Below are positions 9,031 through 18,249 of a stretch of DNA of 64,000 nucleotides, in pieces (the first letter of the stretch is position 1; every line of letters begins with the position of its first letter). Location of the stretch: NCBI RefSeq assembly GCF_003710105.1, contig NZ_CP033325.1:1054001-1118000 (forward strand), in the 5' to 3' direction. The position numbers were made by a program, and so were the translations under genes. The stretch comes from Georgenia faecalis (GTDB taxonomy: Bacteria; Actinomycetota; Actinomycetes; Actinomycetales; Actinomycetaceae). Below the pieces are notes generated by a model. It was not told where the DNA came from. It ran no database searches and saw nothing but the letters and a program-made list of their open reading frames with translations.

Positions 9031-9138
9031 GAGGGGGAGCGACGTGGGCCGGGGGAGTGACGGGCAGTGACCGCACCGGCGCGCCCGATGGGTGAACCCC
9101 GTCTTCCGGGCGTCACCGTACGGATCTACGCTGGCCCC

Positions 9139-10437
9139 ATGACCGACACCCTGACGTCGCCTGCCGGCACGACCGACGTGCACGACGCCGTCACGCAGGT
9201 CGCGCGCGAGGCCAAGGCCGCCTCGCGCGCCCTGGCGACCGCCACCCGCGCGACGAAGGACGCCGCGCTCCACGCGATGGCCGACGCGCTGGTCGCCGAG
9301 AGCGCCCGGATCGTCCAGGCCAACGCCGACGACGTCGAGCGGGGGCGAGCGGGCGGCATGAAGGACTCGCTCGTGGACCGGCTCACCCTCACCGACGCGC
9401 GGATCGCGGCCATCGCCGACGCCCTGCGCGAGCTGGCCGCCCTGCCGGACCCGGTGGGCGAGGTGGTCCGCGGCTCCACGCTGCCCAACGGCCTCAAGCT
9501 CCGCCAGGTGCGGGTCCCCATGGGCGTCGTCGGGATGATCTACGAGGCGCGCCCGAACGTCACGGTCGACGCCGCGGGCCTCGCGCTCAAGTCCGGAAAC
9601 GCCGTCATCCTGCGCGGGGGCTCGGCGGCGGCGTCGTCGAACGCCGTCATCGTCGAGGTCCTCGGCGAGGCGCTTACGTCCGTGGGGTTGCCGGCCGCAC
9701 TCGTGCAGTCCATCGACGCCCACGGGCGCGCGGGCGCCGTCGCGCTCATGCGCGCTCGCGGGCTGGTGGACGTCCTCGTCCCCCGCGGCGGTGCCGACCT
9801 CATCCAGACCGTCGTGCGGGAGTCGCTGGTGCCGGTCATCGAGACCGGGGTGGGCAACTGCCACGTCTTCGTCGACGCCTCGGCCGAGGTGGAGCAGGCG
9901 ATCCCCATCGTCCTCAACTCCAAGACCCAGCGCACGGGCGTGTGCAACGCCGCGGAGACGCTGCTCGTGCATGCCGACGCCGCACCTGCCTTCCTCCCGC
10001 CCGCCCTCGCCGCGCTCGCGGCGGCCGGCGTGCGGATCCACGGCTGCGAGGACACCGCCGGCTACGCCCCGGCGGGCGTCGAGGTCGTTCCGGCCACCGA
10101 GGAGGACTGGGCCACGGAGTACCTCAGCCTTGACCTCGCCGTGCGGGTCGTGCCGGACCTCGACGCCGCCCTCGCGCACATCGCGCGGTGGTCGAGCGGT
10201 CACACGGAGGCGATCTGCACCCGCGACGTGCGTTCCGCCGAGCGCTTCACCACCGAGATCGACTCGGCGGCCCTCATCGTCAACGCCTCCACCCGGTTCA
10301 CCGACGGCGCGGAGTTCGGGCTGGGTGCGGAGATCGGCATCTCCACGCAGAAGCTCCACGCACGGGGCCCGATGGGTCTCGGCGAGCTGACGACGACGAC
10401 GTGGATCGTCCACGGGGACGGCCAGATCCGCGAGTGA
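9139..10437 (+). CDS. proA: glutamate-5-semialdehyde dehydrogenase (gamma-glutamyl phosphate reductase)
   Basis: A 432-residue enzyme of the aldehyde dehydrogenase superfamily that reduces gamma-glutamyl phosphate with NADPH to glutamate-5-semialdehyde, the second step of proline synthesis. Diagnostic segments are [31 protein letters not shown], and the catalytic cysteine Cys269 in [11 protein letters not shown]; the C-terminus contains [19 protein letters not shown]. Length is normal. The ATG at 9139 is chosen because the frame upstream (from 9067) lacks family similarity. The neighbouring small membrane protein and nadD follow in the order often seen in actinobacteria; proB is not in the window. 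Confidence 0.97.
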   Translation: MTDTLTSPAGTTDVHDAVTQVAREAKAASRALATATRATKDAALHAMADALVAESARIVQANADDVERGRAGGMKDSLVDRLTLTDARIAAIADALRELAALPDPVGEVVRGSTLPNGLKLRQVRVPMGVVGMIYEARPNVTVDAAGLALKSGNAVILRGGSAAASSNAVIVEVLGEALTSVGLPAALVQSIDAHGRAGAVALMRARGLVDVLVPRGGADLIQTVVRESLVPVIETGVGNCHVFVDASAEVEQAIPIVLNSKTQRTGVCNAAETLLVHADAAPAFLPPALAALAAAGVRIHGCEDTAGYAPAGVEVVPATEEDWATEYLSLDLAVRVVPDLDAALAHIARWSSGHTEAICTRDVRSAERFTTEIDSAALIVNASTRFTDGAEFGLGAEIGISTQKLHARGPMGLGELTTTTWIVHGDGQIRE

Positions 10438-10512
10438 GCCGCCCGGGCGCCGTGCTCGGCGACCGTGCAAGACTGTGCCCTGGACATAGGACGAGAGGAA
10501 GTCGACACCGCC

Positions 10513-10665
10513 ATGATGAGCTCGCTCGTGAGGTACGCGGCCGAAGAGGCCGAGCACCCGCTGCCGATGGACCCGATCCTCTACGGCGTCGTCGCCATGG
10601 CCGCGTTGCTGTTCCTCCTGCTCGCCACCTACGCGTTCCGCAGCGTCCACACGCGCCGCCGCTGA
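10513..10665 (+). CDS. small single-pass membrane protein between proA and nadD
   Basis: A 50-residue protein beginning [16 protein letters not shown], with one membrane helix at about residues 20-40 ([16 protein letters not shown]) and a basic tail RSVHTRRR, suggesting an inside-facing C-terminus. A strong GAGAGGAAG ribosome site lies about 10 nt before the ATG, and nadD starts three bases after its stop, so it is likely co-transcribed with nadD. Short proteins of this kind are common at this position in actinobacteria. Function is unknown. Confidence 0.75.
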   Translation: MMSSLVRYAAEEAEHPLPMDPILYGVVAMAALLFLLLATYAFRSVHTRRR

Positions 10666-10667
10666 GC

Positions 10668-11312
10668 ATGGGCGCGGCTCGGCGGATCGGCGTCATGGGT
10701 GGCACCTTTGACCCCATCCACCACGGCCACCTCGTCGCCGCCAGTGAGGTCGCCGACGTCTTCGACCTCGACGAGGTCGTCTTCGTCCCCGCCGGCGAGC
10801 AGCCGTTCAAGCGCGACCGCCAGGTCGCCGAGGCCGAGCACCGCTACCTCATGACGGTGATCGCCACGGCGTCGAACCCGCGCTTCACCGTCTCGCGCGT
10901 GGACATCGACCGTCCCGGGACGACCTACACGATCGACACGCTGCGTGACCTCCACGCGCTCCTGCCGGACGCCGAGCTCTTCTTCATCACCGGTGCCGAC
11001 GTCCTTCCGCAGATCCTGCAGTGGAAGGACGCCGAGGAGCTGTGGGGGCTGGCGCACTTCGTCGGGGTGACCCGCCCCGGGCACCTGCTCGACGACGCGG
11101 GGCTGCCCGAGGCGGGTGTCTCGCTCCTCGAGGTCCCGGCGATGGCGATCTCCTCGAGCGACTGCCGGGAGCGGGTGCACTCGGGCATGCCCGTCTGGTA
11201 CCTCGTGCCCGACGGCGTCGTCCAGTACATCGGTAAGCATCATCTGTACCGCACCGATCCCCCCGTCGCGGACGGGAGCGGGACCGCAGCGCACGTGGAG
11301 GGCGCACGATGA
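10668..11312 (+). CDS. nadD: nicotinate-nucleotide adenylyltransferase
   Basis: A 214-residue enzyme that adenylates nicotinate mononucleotide to deamido-NAD in NAD biosynthesis. The nucleotidyltransferase signature [12 protein letters not shown] (residues 11-22) contains the ATP-binding HxGH. The C-terminal [10 protein letters not shown] matches the second ISSTxIR-type motif. [11 protein letters not shown] and [15 protein letters not shown] are family segments. The start at 10668 is three bases after the upstream small gene. Its stop overlaps the next ATG (ATGA). The C-terminal ~20 residues after HHLYR are a variable extension. Confidence 0.97.
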   Translation: MGAARRIGVMGGTFDPIHHGHLVAASEVADVFDLDEVVFVPAGEQPFKRDRQVAEAEHRYLMTVIATASNPRFTVSRVDIDRPGTTYTIDTLRDLHALLPDAELFFITGADVLPQILQWKDAEELWGLAHFVGVTRPGHLLDDAGLPEAGVSLLEVPAMAISSSDCRERVHSGMPVWYLVPDGVVQYIGKHHLYRTDPPVADGSGTAAHVEGAR

Positions 11313-12805
11313 GCGAGGACGAGCCTCTGGTCGGTCCGCCCGGGCGGCGTCGTCGCCGGGACGCCGTGCGTTCCGAGGAGCCGACGGCGGCCCCCAGCGA
11401 GCCGGAGCGGCCGGAGTCCGAGAACCCCGCCGGAGCAGGGCCCAGCACGACGACGGAGCGCGCCGAGGCGGCGCACGTCACGACGAGCGCCCCCGCACCG
11501 GCAGACACGGCGGCCGCGGCGCCGGGGACGTCGCCTCGGCTGCCGAGCCGCAAGGAGCTGCGTCGCCGGGCGGCCGAGGAGGAGGTCGCGCGCCGCGAGG
11601 CGCCGGCCGAGACCGCGGCCGCCGACATCGAGGCCGAACGCCCGGAGCCCGGGCCGGAGCGACCGGGGCCGGAGCGACCCGAGCCCGCGCGACCCGAGCC
11701 CGAGTCGGAGCCCGCGCGGCCACATGCCTGGCGCCCCATCGTGCCGGCCCCGGCCGAGGGGCCGCCGGACGCCCCGGCCGAGCCCGCCGCCGACGACGCG
11801 GCCGTCTGGGCCGCGCACCTCGAGCCCGCCTCGCTGCCCGGCCGGCCGGCCCGCCCCGAGTCGCCGACGACCGGCAGCCCCGCCCGGCGCTCGGTCGAGG
11901 AGCGGCGGTTGACGACGCCCACCGGCGACGGTTCCGTCGATGTCGCCTCGCCGCTGGAGAGCACCGAGGTCCGGCGCAGCCGCCGCTCGATGCGGGACAG
12001 GCTCCGCGAGGCGCCGTCGGAGCCGCCGACCGACGAGCGGGAGCGCACCGGTCGTCGTCCGGTCGTCCGTGCGCCGGCCGTCGCCCAGGGGGTCCGCGGG
12101 CTGGACGAGACGGGGCAGCTCACCGGTGTCCAGCCGGTCGTCCGGGACGAGGTCCAGCGCGAGCACGCCCGCTCGGCGCCCGAACGCCATGGCGCCCCGC
12201 CGGCGCTCCGGCGTTCGGCGCCGTCCGTGGAGAGCACCGGGAGCATCGACCCCACGTCGTGGAACGCCGCCACCATGGCGCCGGAGGCCGACGAGGACCC
12301 CGAGCACGACGACGACGCGCCGTTGCGGCCCACGTGGGTCTCCGTCAGCGCCGTCGGCCCCACGGGCGAGCCGGCGGACCAGTGGACGGCGCCCCTGCGC
12401 CCCGGGCCCACGCGGGCGTCCCGCCGACAGGTCACCGCCGAGGACCTGGAAGGTCGCGGCCCCGAGGTGCCCGTACGCCGGCCGACGGCGTCGGCGTTCG
12501 CCGCGGACCTGGCCGACGCTCCCGCCCCGAGCGTCGTGGCCACCGCTGCACCCGAGCTCGCGGCGACGCCCGAGCCCGTCGCTGGCGGGGGCGACGTCGC
12601 CGAGACCAGCCGCCGGCCCGGTGCAGGGGCGACCGTGCTCAAGATCGCGGCGCTCGCCCTGGCCGCCGCCGTCATCGCGGCGCTCGTGTGGATCCTCGCC
12701 TCCGGCGCCATCGACGCCGCCGCCGGTGCAGCCGCGGCCGCCGGCGGCGCCGTAGGATCGACGTTCACCGTTATCGACCATCATGAGGAGTCACGTGCCC
12801 GCTGA
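11309..12805 (+). CDS. Pro/Glu/Arg-rich protein with one C-terminal membrane helix
   Basis: 498 residues with no family I recognise. The first ~440 residues are low-complexity, rich in Pro, Glu, Ala and Arg, with basic N-terminal RRRRR and many PERPEPA-like runs, so largely disordered and presumably cytoplasmic. A single hydrophobic segment at about 445-465 ([19 protein letters not shown]) would anchor it, leaving a ~30-residue tail outside. It overlaps nadD (ATGA) and its end overlaps the rsfS start, so it is inside a tightly packed operon. Codon use looks like the neighbours. Proteins with this layout are frequent between nadD and rsfS in Micrococcales; the role is unknown. Confidence 0.75.
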   Translation: MSEDEPLVGPPGRRRRRDAVRSEEPTAAPSEPERPESENPAGAGPSTTTERAEAAHVTTSAPAPADTAAAAPGTSPRLPSRKELRRRAAEEEVARREAPAETAAADIEAERPEPGPERPGPERPEPARPEPESEPARPHAWRPIVPAPAEGPPDAPAEPAADDAAVWAAHLEPASLPGRPARPESPTTGSPARRSVEERRLTTPTGDGSVDVASPLESTEVRRSRRSMRDRLREAPSEPPTDERERTGRRPVVRAPAVAQGVRGLDETGQLTGVQPVVRDEVQREHARSAPERHGAPPALRRSAPSVESTGSIDPTSWNAATMAPEADEDPEHDDDAPLRPTWVSVSAVGPTGEPADQWTAPLRPGPTRASRRQVTAEDLEGRGPEVPVRRPTASAFAADLADAPAPSVVATAAPELAATPEPVAGGGDVAETSRRPGAGATVLKIAALALAAAVIAALVWILASGAIDAAAGAAAAAGGAVGSTFTVIDHHEESRAR

Positions 12806-13181
12806 CGAGAAGTCCCGCCAGCTCGCGGTCGCCGCCGCGCGCGCCGCCGCCGACAAGAAGGCGGACGAGATCATCGCCCTCGACGTGAGCGAGCGGCTCG
12901 TGCTCACGGACGTCTTCGTCGTCGCCTCCGGCTCCAACGAGCGCCAGGTCAAGGCGATCGTCGACGGCATCGAGGAGGCGCTGCACAAGGAGGGGTCCAA
13001 GGCCGTCCGCAAGGAGGGCATGGAGCAGGGGCGCTGGGTCCTCATGGACTTCGGCGACATCATCGTGCACGTCCAGCACACCGAGGACCGTGAGTTCTAC
13101 GCCCTCGAGCGGCTGTGGAAGGACTGCCCCGTCGTCGAGCTCCCCTCGGACCTGTACGAGGCTGCCGACACCGAGGCATGA
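12795..13181 (+). CDS. rsfS: ribosome silencing factor RsfS
   Basis: A 128-residue RsfS/RsfA (Iojap-type) protein that binds ribosomal protein uL14 and blocks subunit joining in starvation. Conserved segments are ALDVSERLVLTDVFVVASGSNERQVKAIVD and WVLMDFGDIIVHVQ. The start is taken as GTG 12795 ([10 protein letters not shown]) because AGGAG sits just before it; an in-frame ATG at 12783 would add four residues. It overlaps the end of the preceding gene by 11 bases. It is located between nadD and a phosphoglycerate-mutase-like gene, the classic actinobacterial order. Confidence 0.96.
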   Translation: MPADEKSRQLAVAAARAAADKKADEIIALDVSERLVLTDVFVVASGSNERQVKAIVDGIEEALHKEGSKAVRKEGMEQGRWVLMDFGDIIVHVQHTEDREFYALERLWKDCPVVELPSDLYEAADTEA

Positions 13182-13798
13182 GCGCCCGGCTGGTCGTCCT
13201 GTGGCGTCACGGGCAGACGCGGTACAACGCCGCCATGCGCCTGCAGGGTCAGGTGGACATCGAGCTCAACGAGGTCGGCGTCGAGCAGGCCGAGCGCGCG
13301 GCCGCAGGGATCGCGGCGCTCGGGCCGACGCGCATCGTCTCCTCCGACCTGCAGCGAGCGGCGCGCACCGCGCAGGCGCTCGGCGACCGCACCGGGCGCG
13401 ACGTCGAGCTCGACCCCCGGCTGCGCGAGCGATCGTTCGGGCAGTGGGAGGGCCTGACGGCCGAGGAGATCCAAGCCGGCTGGCCCGAGGCGCACCAGGC
13501 GTGGCGCCGCGGGCAGGAGCCTGCCGACATCGGCGCCGAGTCCCGGGGGGACGTCGCCGCGCGCGTGTCCTCCGCCGTCCGCGAGACGGCGGACGGCATG
13601 GACGACGGCGTGCTCGTCGTCGTCGCGCACGGCGCCGCCCTCACCCTCGGCCTCACGGCGCTTCTCGACCTCGACCCCACCGAGTGGTTCGGCCTGGCCG
13701 GACTCGACAACTGCCGCTGGAGCGTCCTCACCGGCAACCCGGGACGTCGCCCCGAGTGGCGCCTCACTGGCCACAACCTCGGGGTGGCGGGGACCTGA
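13178..13798 (+). CDS. histidine phosphatase family protein (phosphoglycerate mutase-like)
   Basis: A 206-residue protein of the histidine phosphatase superfamily. The phospho-acceptor motif LWRHGQTRYN has His11. SSDLQRAARTA, ERSFGQWEG (acid residue) and VVAHGAAL (second His) are all present. The enzyme transfers or hydrolyses phosphate through a phosphohistidine; the substrate (sugar phosphate, phosphoserine or nucleotide) cannot be told from sequence. ATG overlaps the rsfS stop (ATGA), so translation is coupled. The position after rsfS is conserved in actinobacteria, where it is commonly annotated as phosphoglycerate mutase. Confidence 0.92.
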   Translation: MSARLVVLWRHGQTRYNAAMRLQGQVDIELNEVGVEQAERAAAGIAALGPTRIVSSDLQRAARTAQALGDRTGRDVELDPRLRERSFGQWEGLTAEEIQAGWPEAHQAWRRGQEPADIGAESRGDVAARVSSAVRETADGMDDGVLVVVAHGAALTLGLTALLDLDPTEWFGLAGLDNCRWSVLTGNPGRRPEWRLTGHNLGVAGT

Positions 13799-13872
13799 GC
13801 GGTCCGGGCCGCCCGTCACCGATGGGGACGGTGGGTGCCCGGGGGAGTGTGGCGCGCACCACTGCTCGGCGA

Positions 13873-13903
13873 TTGGTCAGGGACCGGCTCTCTCCTCTAG
13901 ACT
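13873..13903 (+). promoter_or_regulatory. probable tRNA-Ala promoter
   Basis: TTGGTC (13873-13878) and TAGACT (13898-13903) resemble -35 and -10 boxes of a housekeeping sigma factor, spaced 19 nt, with the -10 ending 13 nt before the tRNA. The spacing is slightly long; the assignment rests on position and base similarity. Confidence 0.45.
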
Positions 13904-13916
13904 CAACGAGGCACAA

Positions 13917-13989
13917 GGGGCTATGGCGCAGTTGGTAGCGCGCTTCCATGGCATGGAAGAGGTCGGGGGTTCGAATCCCCCTAGCTCCA
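13917..13989 (+). tRNA. tRNA-Ala (anticodon GGC)
   Basis: A complete cloverleaf. The acceptor GGGGCTA (13917-13923) pairs with TAGCTCC (13982-13988), with discriminator A. The D arm is GCGC/GCGC, the anticodon stem CTTCC/GGAAG has loop ATGGCAT giving anticodon GGC (reads GCC), and the T arm GGGGG/CCCCC has loop TTCGAAT. The 3' CCA is not encoded. Confidence 0.98.
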
Positions 13990-14010
13990 CACAAGGTGAA
14001 GATCGAACAG

Positions 14011-14034
14011 GCCCCGCTCACGGCGGGGCTTTTT
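14011..14034 (+). terminator. intrinsic terminator after tRNA-Ala
   Basis: The stem GCCCCGC (14011-14017) and GCGGGGC (14023-14029) with a 5-nt loop is followed by TTTTT (14030-14034). This is a textbook rho-independent terminator 22 nt downstream of the tRNA. Confidence 0.93.
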
Positions 14035-14041
14035 CGTACCC

Positions 14042-14070
14042 GGACCGGACCGGACCGGACGGACCGGACG
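14042..14070. repeat. short tandem CCGGA-type repeat
   Basis: Immediately after the terminator is a run of CCGGAC/CCGGACGGA-like units (ACCGGACCGGACCGGACGGA and so on). It is a non-coding simple repeat, and no function is apparent. The rest of 14035-14173 holds no gene. Confidence 0.6.
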
Positions 14071-14173
14071 GGACGCTGCGGCGGCCGGGCCTGGTGTGCC
14101 GTCGGCCTCGCGCTCCGCCGGCGAGGCGAGGCAGGCGCTGACCCGTTGGCACCTCATCACGTGCCTCCGAGGC

Positions 14174-14734
14174 TCAGGCCCGGATGCGGTATCGCAGATG
14201 CACGACGCCGTTTCCGAATCGGTGCTCATCGAGGAGCTCCAGCTCGGCGCGAGTGCCACTCGGCAGCCCTGGCTTGCCTCCACCGAGGATCCAGGGCCAG
14301 ACGAACAGCTGGCACTCATCCACCAGCCCGGCGGCGAAGGCCTGCGCCGCCAGGTGTGCGCCGCCCACGGTGAGATCGCTGGTGGCCGCGGCCTTCATGT
14401 CGCGTACCGAAGCTGGATCGAAGCGTCCTTCGAGCCGGGTCCTGGTGGTGGGCGCCGCGGCCAGGGTGGTGGAGTAGACCACCTTGTCCGCCGCTTGCCA
14501 GGCGCTCGCGAAGTCGGCGGTCAGGCTGGACTGCGCGGCGAGGGCGGCGTCGGTTTCCCACGGGGCCATCGACTGGTACAGGCGCCGCCCGTAGAGCAAC
14601 GTGCCGACGGAACGGATGAGACCGCTCTGGGCCGCAAATACCGCGTCGTTGTGCGGGTACAGGTTGAAGGCGCCGCGGCTGTCCTCGATGTACCCATCCA
14701 GCGACGTGTTCGTCACGTAGATCAGCTTGGCCAT
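14174..14734 (-). CDS. dihydrofolate reductase family protein (RibD C-terminal-like)
   Basis: A 186-residue protein of the RibD-C/DHFR-like fold: N-terminal MAKLIYVTNTSLDGYIED, then LLYGRRLYQSM with the nucleotide-binding context, KVVYSTTL and DLTVGGAHLAAQA (GG phosphate loop). Members are NADPH-dependent reductases of unknown substrate, distinct from FolA. It is the last gene of a three-gene leftward operon behind an ArsR repressor and an SRPBCC protein, with a 1-nt gap to the SRPBCC stop. It is likely controlled by the ArsR operator at 15637-15668. Confidence 0.88.
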   Translation of the reverse strand: MAKLIYVTNTSLDGYIEDSRGAFNLYPHNDAVFAAQSGLIRSVGTLLYGRRLYQSMAPWETDAALAAQSSLTADFASAWQAADKVVYSTTLAAAPTTRTRLEGRFDPASVRDMKAAATSDLTVGGAHLAAQAFAAGLVDECQLFVWPWILGGGKPGLPSGTRAELELLDEHRFGNGVVHLRYRIRA

Positions 14735-14735
14735 G

Positions 14736-15227
14736 TCACTGCACCTCGACGCGTGACGGCGGGGTTCGGGTGTCGATCAGCGCGGCGTCCAGCGTCGTCA
14801 ACGCTTCGAGCCACCCCTGCTCGGCGTTGCCCGTCACCTGCTGGGGCAGCCACTGGTGGATCGTCAGTCGCGTGCGCCCGGGGGCCTCGTCGTGGAACTC
14901 GACACGCACTCGTGTCTCGAACGCCTCGACGCCGTCAGGGAGCCGGCCGGTGACGTGCATGAGGCCGTCGAGGAGCTCGCCGTCGGTGACGTCCGTGAGG
15001 TCGACGTGGACGTGGACCCGTACGCCGGGATTGGCTGCGGAGACCTCCGTCCATCGCTGGTGGCCGCCCGGGCGCACGTCGAACTCGATCTCCGTGCGGG
15101 GTAGCGAGTGGCCGATGGGACCCCACCAGGCCACGAAGTGGTCCGGATCGGTGAAGGCTCGATAGACGAGCCCGCGCGGCGCATCGAGCACGCGCGAGAT
15201 GTCGATCTGCGGGACTTCTGTGTGCAT
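14736..15227 (-). CDS. SRPBCC (AHSA1/START-like) domain protein
   Basis: A 163-residue SRPBCC/AHSA1-type protein: ISRVLDAPRGLVYRAFTDPDHFVAWWGP is the typical start, and the C-terminus has HQWLPQQVTGNAEQGWLEALTTLDA. The fold makes a hydrophobic cavity for a small ligand; the ligand is unknown. Its ATG overlaps the stop of the ArsR gene (TGATG), so it is translationally coupled. ArsR-SRPBCC pairs are a recurrent actinobacterial cassette. Confidence 0.92.
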   Translation of the reverse strand: MHTEVPQIDISRVLDAPRGLVYRAFTDPDHFVAWWGPIGHSLPRTEIEFDVRPGGHQRWTEVSAANPGVRVHVHVDLTDVTDGELLDGLMHVTGRLPDGVEAFETRVRVEFHDEAPGRTRLTIHQWLPQQVTGNAEQGWLEALTTLDAALIDTRTPPSRVEVQ

Positions 15228-15628
15228 CAGGGCTCCTTGTGGTCTGAGGCCGTCTCCGTGGGCGGCCGGGGGTCGCGGTCCGTCGGGTTCCTTGGGCGTT
15301 CTGCGGCTTGCACAGCGGCGAGGTGGGCGTCGAGGCGGGTGAGGGACGAGTCCCAGAACTCCCGGTAGCGCTCGATCCAGTCGGCGGCCTCGCGCAGCGG
15401 GGCGGCTTCGAGGTGGCTCGCGCGCCACTTGCCTGAGCGCGTCCGCGAGATGAGCGTGGCGCGCTCGAGCACCTTCAGATGTCGCGACACCGCCGGCATC
15501 GATATGGGGAGGGACGCGGTGAGCTCGGTCACCGTGGCATCGCGCTCGGCCAGATCGGCGAGGATCGCCCGCCGAGTGGGGTCCGCGAGTGCCGAGAAGA
15601 CGGCGCTGAGGTGGTCCGTGCCGGCCAT
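15227..15628 (-). CDS. ArsR-family winged-helix repressor
   Basis: A 133-residue winged-helix regulator starting MAGTDHLSAVFSALADPTRRAIL. The recognition-helix region is SLPISMPAVSRHLKVLERATLI, followed by the wing SRTRSGKWRASHLE. No metal-binding cysteine pair is present, so it is of the non-metal type usually linked to SRPBCC partners. An AGGAGG ribosome site precedes the ATG. A perfect 14-bp inverted repeat lies directly upstream and touches that ribosome site, so autorepression of the three-gene operon is expected. The frame is open further upstream but without family similarity. Confidence 0.93.
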   Translation of the reverse strand: MAGTDHLSAVFSALADPTRRAILADLAERDATVTELTASLPISMPAVSRHLKVLERATLISRTRSGKWRASHLEAAPLREAADWIERYREFWDSSLTRLDAHLAAVQAAERPRNPTDRDPRPPTETASDHKEP

Positions 15629-15636
15629 GCGCCACC

Positions 15637-15668
15637 TCCTACATTTAACGAACACGTTAAATGTAGGA
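15637..15668. promoter_or_regulatory. ArsR operator palindrome
   Basis: The arms TCCTACATTTAACG (15637-15650) and CGTTAAATGTAGGA (15655-15668) are perfect reverse complements around AACA. It is an A/T-rich island in GC-rich DNA, with the end of one arm merging into the AGGAGG ribosome site of the arsR-type gene. ArsR-SRPBCC cassettes are typically controlled by such TTTAAC-containing palindromes. Confidence 0.8.
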
Positions 15669-15723
15669 AGCCGGGCGATGTCCGTCAAGAGATGTGCCGC
15701 GCCCCGCTCGTCACGAGTCGGCC

Positions 15724-18249
15724 TCACAGGGCCCGGGTGATCGTGTCGGCGGGGCGCCCGGCCATCGCCCGGCGGGCCGCGGCAGCGGTGATGGGCAGGG
15801 TGATGAGGGCGACGGCGACTCCGCTCCCGAAGAGAACGGTCGCGGGCAGCGGCGCGAGCAGGTCGGCTCCGACGGCGACAGCGGTGGGCAGCACGGCGGC
15901 GCACGCCACGACGAGACCCACGGCCAGTCCGGTGGCGGCGGCGAGGGCGGTCTCGGCGAGCAGGAGCCGCCGGACCTGGCGCCTGGTGGCTCCGGCAAGG
16001 CGGAGCAGGGCCAGCTCGCGCCGCCTCCCCAGCGTGGAGACCGCGACGGTGTTGACGACGGCGATCATGGCGTAGGCCAGGACGACGAGGAGCATGAGGG
16101 TGTTGATGAGGGCGTTGACGTTGAGCCCCTGCTGCAGCGTGGCGTCGAGCGCGTCACGGTCCCCGACGACGATGCCGGGGGAGCCGGCGACGGCGTCGTC
16201 GAGCGCGCTCATGAGCGCGGCAGGGGAGGTCCCGGATGCCGGCGCGACCAGCACCGTCGTCGGCGCGCGGGCGGTGGTGTGCTCGGCAAGCAGGTCCGCG
16301 GGCAGGAGGAGGTGCTCGTACCCGGGCAGGTCCTCGTAGGTGGCCACGACGCGCAGGTCGGCCCGTGCCCCGTCGCCGAACCGGACGCCCACGGTGTCGC
16401 CCACGCGGACGCCGAGGTCCTCGGCGGCGCGGTGCGGCAGCGCGAGCGACGGCCCGTCGAGCGCGGCGAGGTCACCGGTGACGACCTCGTTCCCAATGAC
16501 CGCGTGAGCCTGGGCGCCGTCGAGCCCGCGCAACGACCAGGGCCGGTCGCGGTGGGAGCCGTCGTAGGGCTGCTCGATCCACCCGCCAGAGGTCACGAAC
16601 CGGCTCGCCGCGGCGACCTCGGGAAGGGCGGCGACCTCGGCGGCCTGCTCGGGGGTGATTCCCCCGGCCGCACGGATGACGGCGCGGGCGGTGATGGTCT
16701 CGACCTGCGCCTCGGCGGCGGCCGTGGTGAGCAGGGCCTGGGAGAGGAGGTTGCCGGCCCCGACGCCGACCACGAGCGCCGCCGCCCCGGTAATGGTCGA
16801 GAGCGCGACGAGGCGCGAGCGCACGTTGGCGTGGGCCAGCCCGCCGAGGCCCCGGCGACCGCCCGCGACGGGGTGCAGGAGCGCGAGTCCCAGGCGCAGG
16901 TGCACCGGGGCGAGCAGCGCGGCCGAGATCGCACCGACCAGGGCCGCCGGGCCGGCGGTCGCCGACACCAGGCTCGGGGGCATGAGGCACGTGATGACGG
17001 CGAGGGCGATGGCGCCGAGGGCGAACAGCCCGCCCAGGAGGCGTCGCGTCACCCCGACGCGGCCGGCCGGAAGGTCCGCCTCGCGCAGGGCGTCGATCGC
17101 CCGTGAGCGGCGCGCCGGGCGGGCGGCGAGGCGGGCCGCCCACCAGATCACGAGGCTCGTGGCGGCCACCGCGATGGCGAAGGGGACGAGCCCCACGCGC
17201 AGCTGGAGGCCGTCGGGGACGAGACCGCTGCGACGCATCACGGCGAACAACGCGTGCGCGAGCGGGATGCCGACCGTGAGACCGGCCAGGGCGCCGAGGA
17301 CACCGGCGATCGTCGCCTCACCGACGAGCAGGGCGCGCGCCTGGCGCCCGGTGGCGCCGGTCGCGCGGAGCAGGCTGATCTCGCGGCTGCGCTGGCGCAC
17401 GGACAGGGCGACGATCCCGGACGCGACGGTGGCGAGCACGGTGAGCACGATCCCGCCGAAGACCGCGCCGATGACGATGGTCGGCACGCGGGAGGCCGAG
17501 ACGGCGGGGTCCTCCGCGGCGCCGCGCGCGTCACCGCCGAGCACGCGCACGTCGCCGATCTCGGACTCCAGGGCCCGGCGCACCGAGGCCTCGTCCGCAC
17601 CGGGGGCCAGGACCACCCCGAGCGCGTCGATGCCGTCGCCCGGGCCCCCGGCGTCGTCGGTGAGGAAGACCGTCGCGGCATCGGCCGGGCCGCCGATCAC
17701 GCCCGCGACGTGCACCGTGGACGTCCTGCCGGCGATCGTCAGGGCGACGCTGTCGCCGTCGGTGACGGCGAGCGTGCCGGCGGCCGCGGCGGTGAGGACG
17801 ACCTCGCCGGCACGAGGAGTGGCGCCCTGGGGGACCGTCAGGCCGCTCACTGCCACGGAGGCCCAGCTCTGGGCGGTGAGGGTGGAGGCCCGCGCGGAGC
17901 TCTGGGCGACGCTGTCGTAGAACCGGATCGGGACCGCCTCAGCGACCCCGCGGATCCGCGCCGCCTCGTCGACGACGGCCTCGGGAAGACGGTGACGTTC
18001 GGGGAAGGGCCGGTGATCGGTGGTCTCGCCGCCGGCCCGGTCGAGCATCGTGTAGCTCGGGTCGCCGATGACGGCGAGGTCGGCGCCGCCGACGCGTTCC
18101 GGCGGGGCGGACAGCCGGATACCGGTCTCGAACATCGCCCCGGACAGCACGAGGAGCGCCGAGCCAAGGCCCGCGGCGACGATGATGGCCGTGAGGGCTG
18201 CGGCTCGATGGCGCAGGCCCGTGAGGATCAGGGTGAGCACTGCCCTCAC
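15724..18249 (-). CDS. FtsX-like ABC transporter permease (MacB/LolE type)
   Basis: 841 residues with an N-terminal membrane helix (LTAIIVAAGLGSALLVLSGA), a large periplasmic-type extracellular domain, a first FtsX block (TIVIGAVFGGIVLTVLATVASGIVALSVRQRSREISLLRATGAT), further helices, a second extracellular domain and a C-terminal FtsX block (ALINTLMLLVVLAYAMIAVVNTVAV). This duplicated layout is normal for single-gene permeases of type VII ABC exporters in Gram-positives, which export peptides, lipoproteins or antibiotics by mechanotransmission. The start overlaps the ATPase stop (ATGA), so the two are made together. Confidence 0.93.
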   Translation of the reverse strand: MRAVLTLILTGLRHRAAALTAIIVAAGLGSALLVLSGAMFETGIRLSAPPERVGGADLAVIGDPSYTMLDRAGGETTDHRPFPERHRLPEAVVDEAARIRGVAEAVPIRFYDSVAQSSARASTLTAQSWASVAVSGLTVPQGATPRAGEVVLTAAAAGTLAVTDGDSVALTIAGRTSTVHVAGVIGGPADAATVFLTDDAGGPGDGIDALGVVLAPGADEASVRRALESEIGDVRVLGGDARGAAEDPAVSASRVPTIVIGAVFGGIVLTVLATVASGIVALSVRQRSREISLLRATGATGRQARALLVGEATIAGVLGALAGLTVGIPLAHALFAVMRRSGLVPDGLQLRVGLVPFAIAVAATSLVIWWAARLAARPARRSRAIDALREADLPAGRVGVTRRLLGGLFALGAIALAVITCLMPPSLVSATAGPAALVGAISAALLAPVHLRLGLALLHPVAGGRRGLGGLAHANVRSRLVALSTITGAAALVVGVGAGNLLSQALLTTAAAEAQVETITARAVIRAAGGITPEQAAEVAALPEVAAASRFVTSGGWIEQPYDGSHRDRPWSLRGLDGAQAHAVIGNEVVTGDLAALDGPSLALPHRAAEDLGVRVGDTVGVRFGDGARADLRVVATYEDLPGYEHLLLPADLLAEHTTARAPTTVLVAPASGTSPAALMSALDDAVAGSPGIVVGDRDALDATLQQGLNVNALINTLMLLVVLAYAMIAVVNTVAVSTLGRRRELALLRLAGATRRQVRRLLLAETALAAATGLAVGLVVACAAVLPTAVAVGADLLAPLPATVLFGSGVAVALITLPITAAAARRAMAGRPADTITRAL

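Noticed and set aside
13923-14141. A short frame starting MAQLVARFHGMEEVGGSNPP
   Set aside because: It is the translated tRNA-Ala itself, a well-known false gene.
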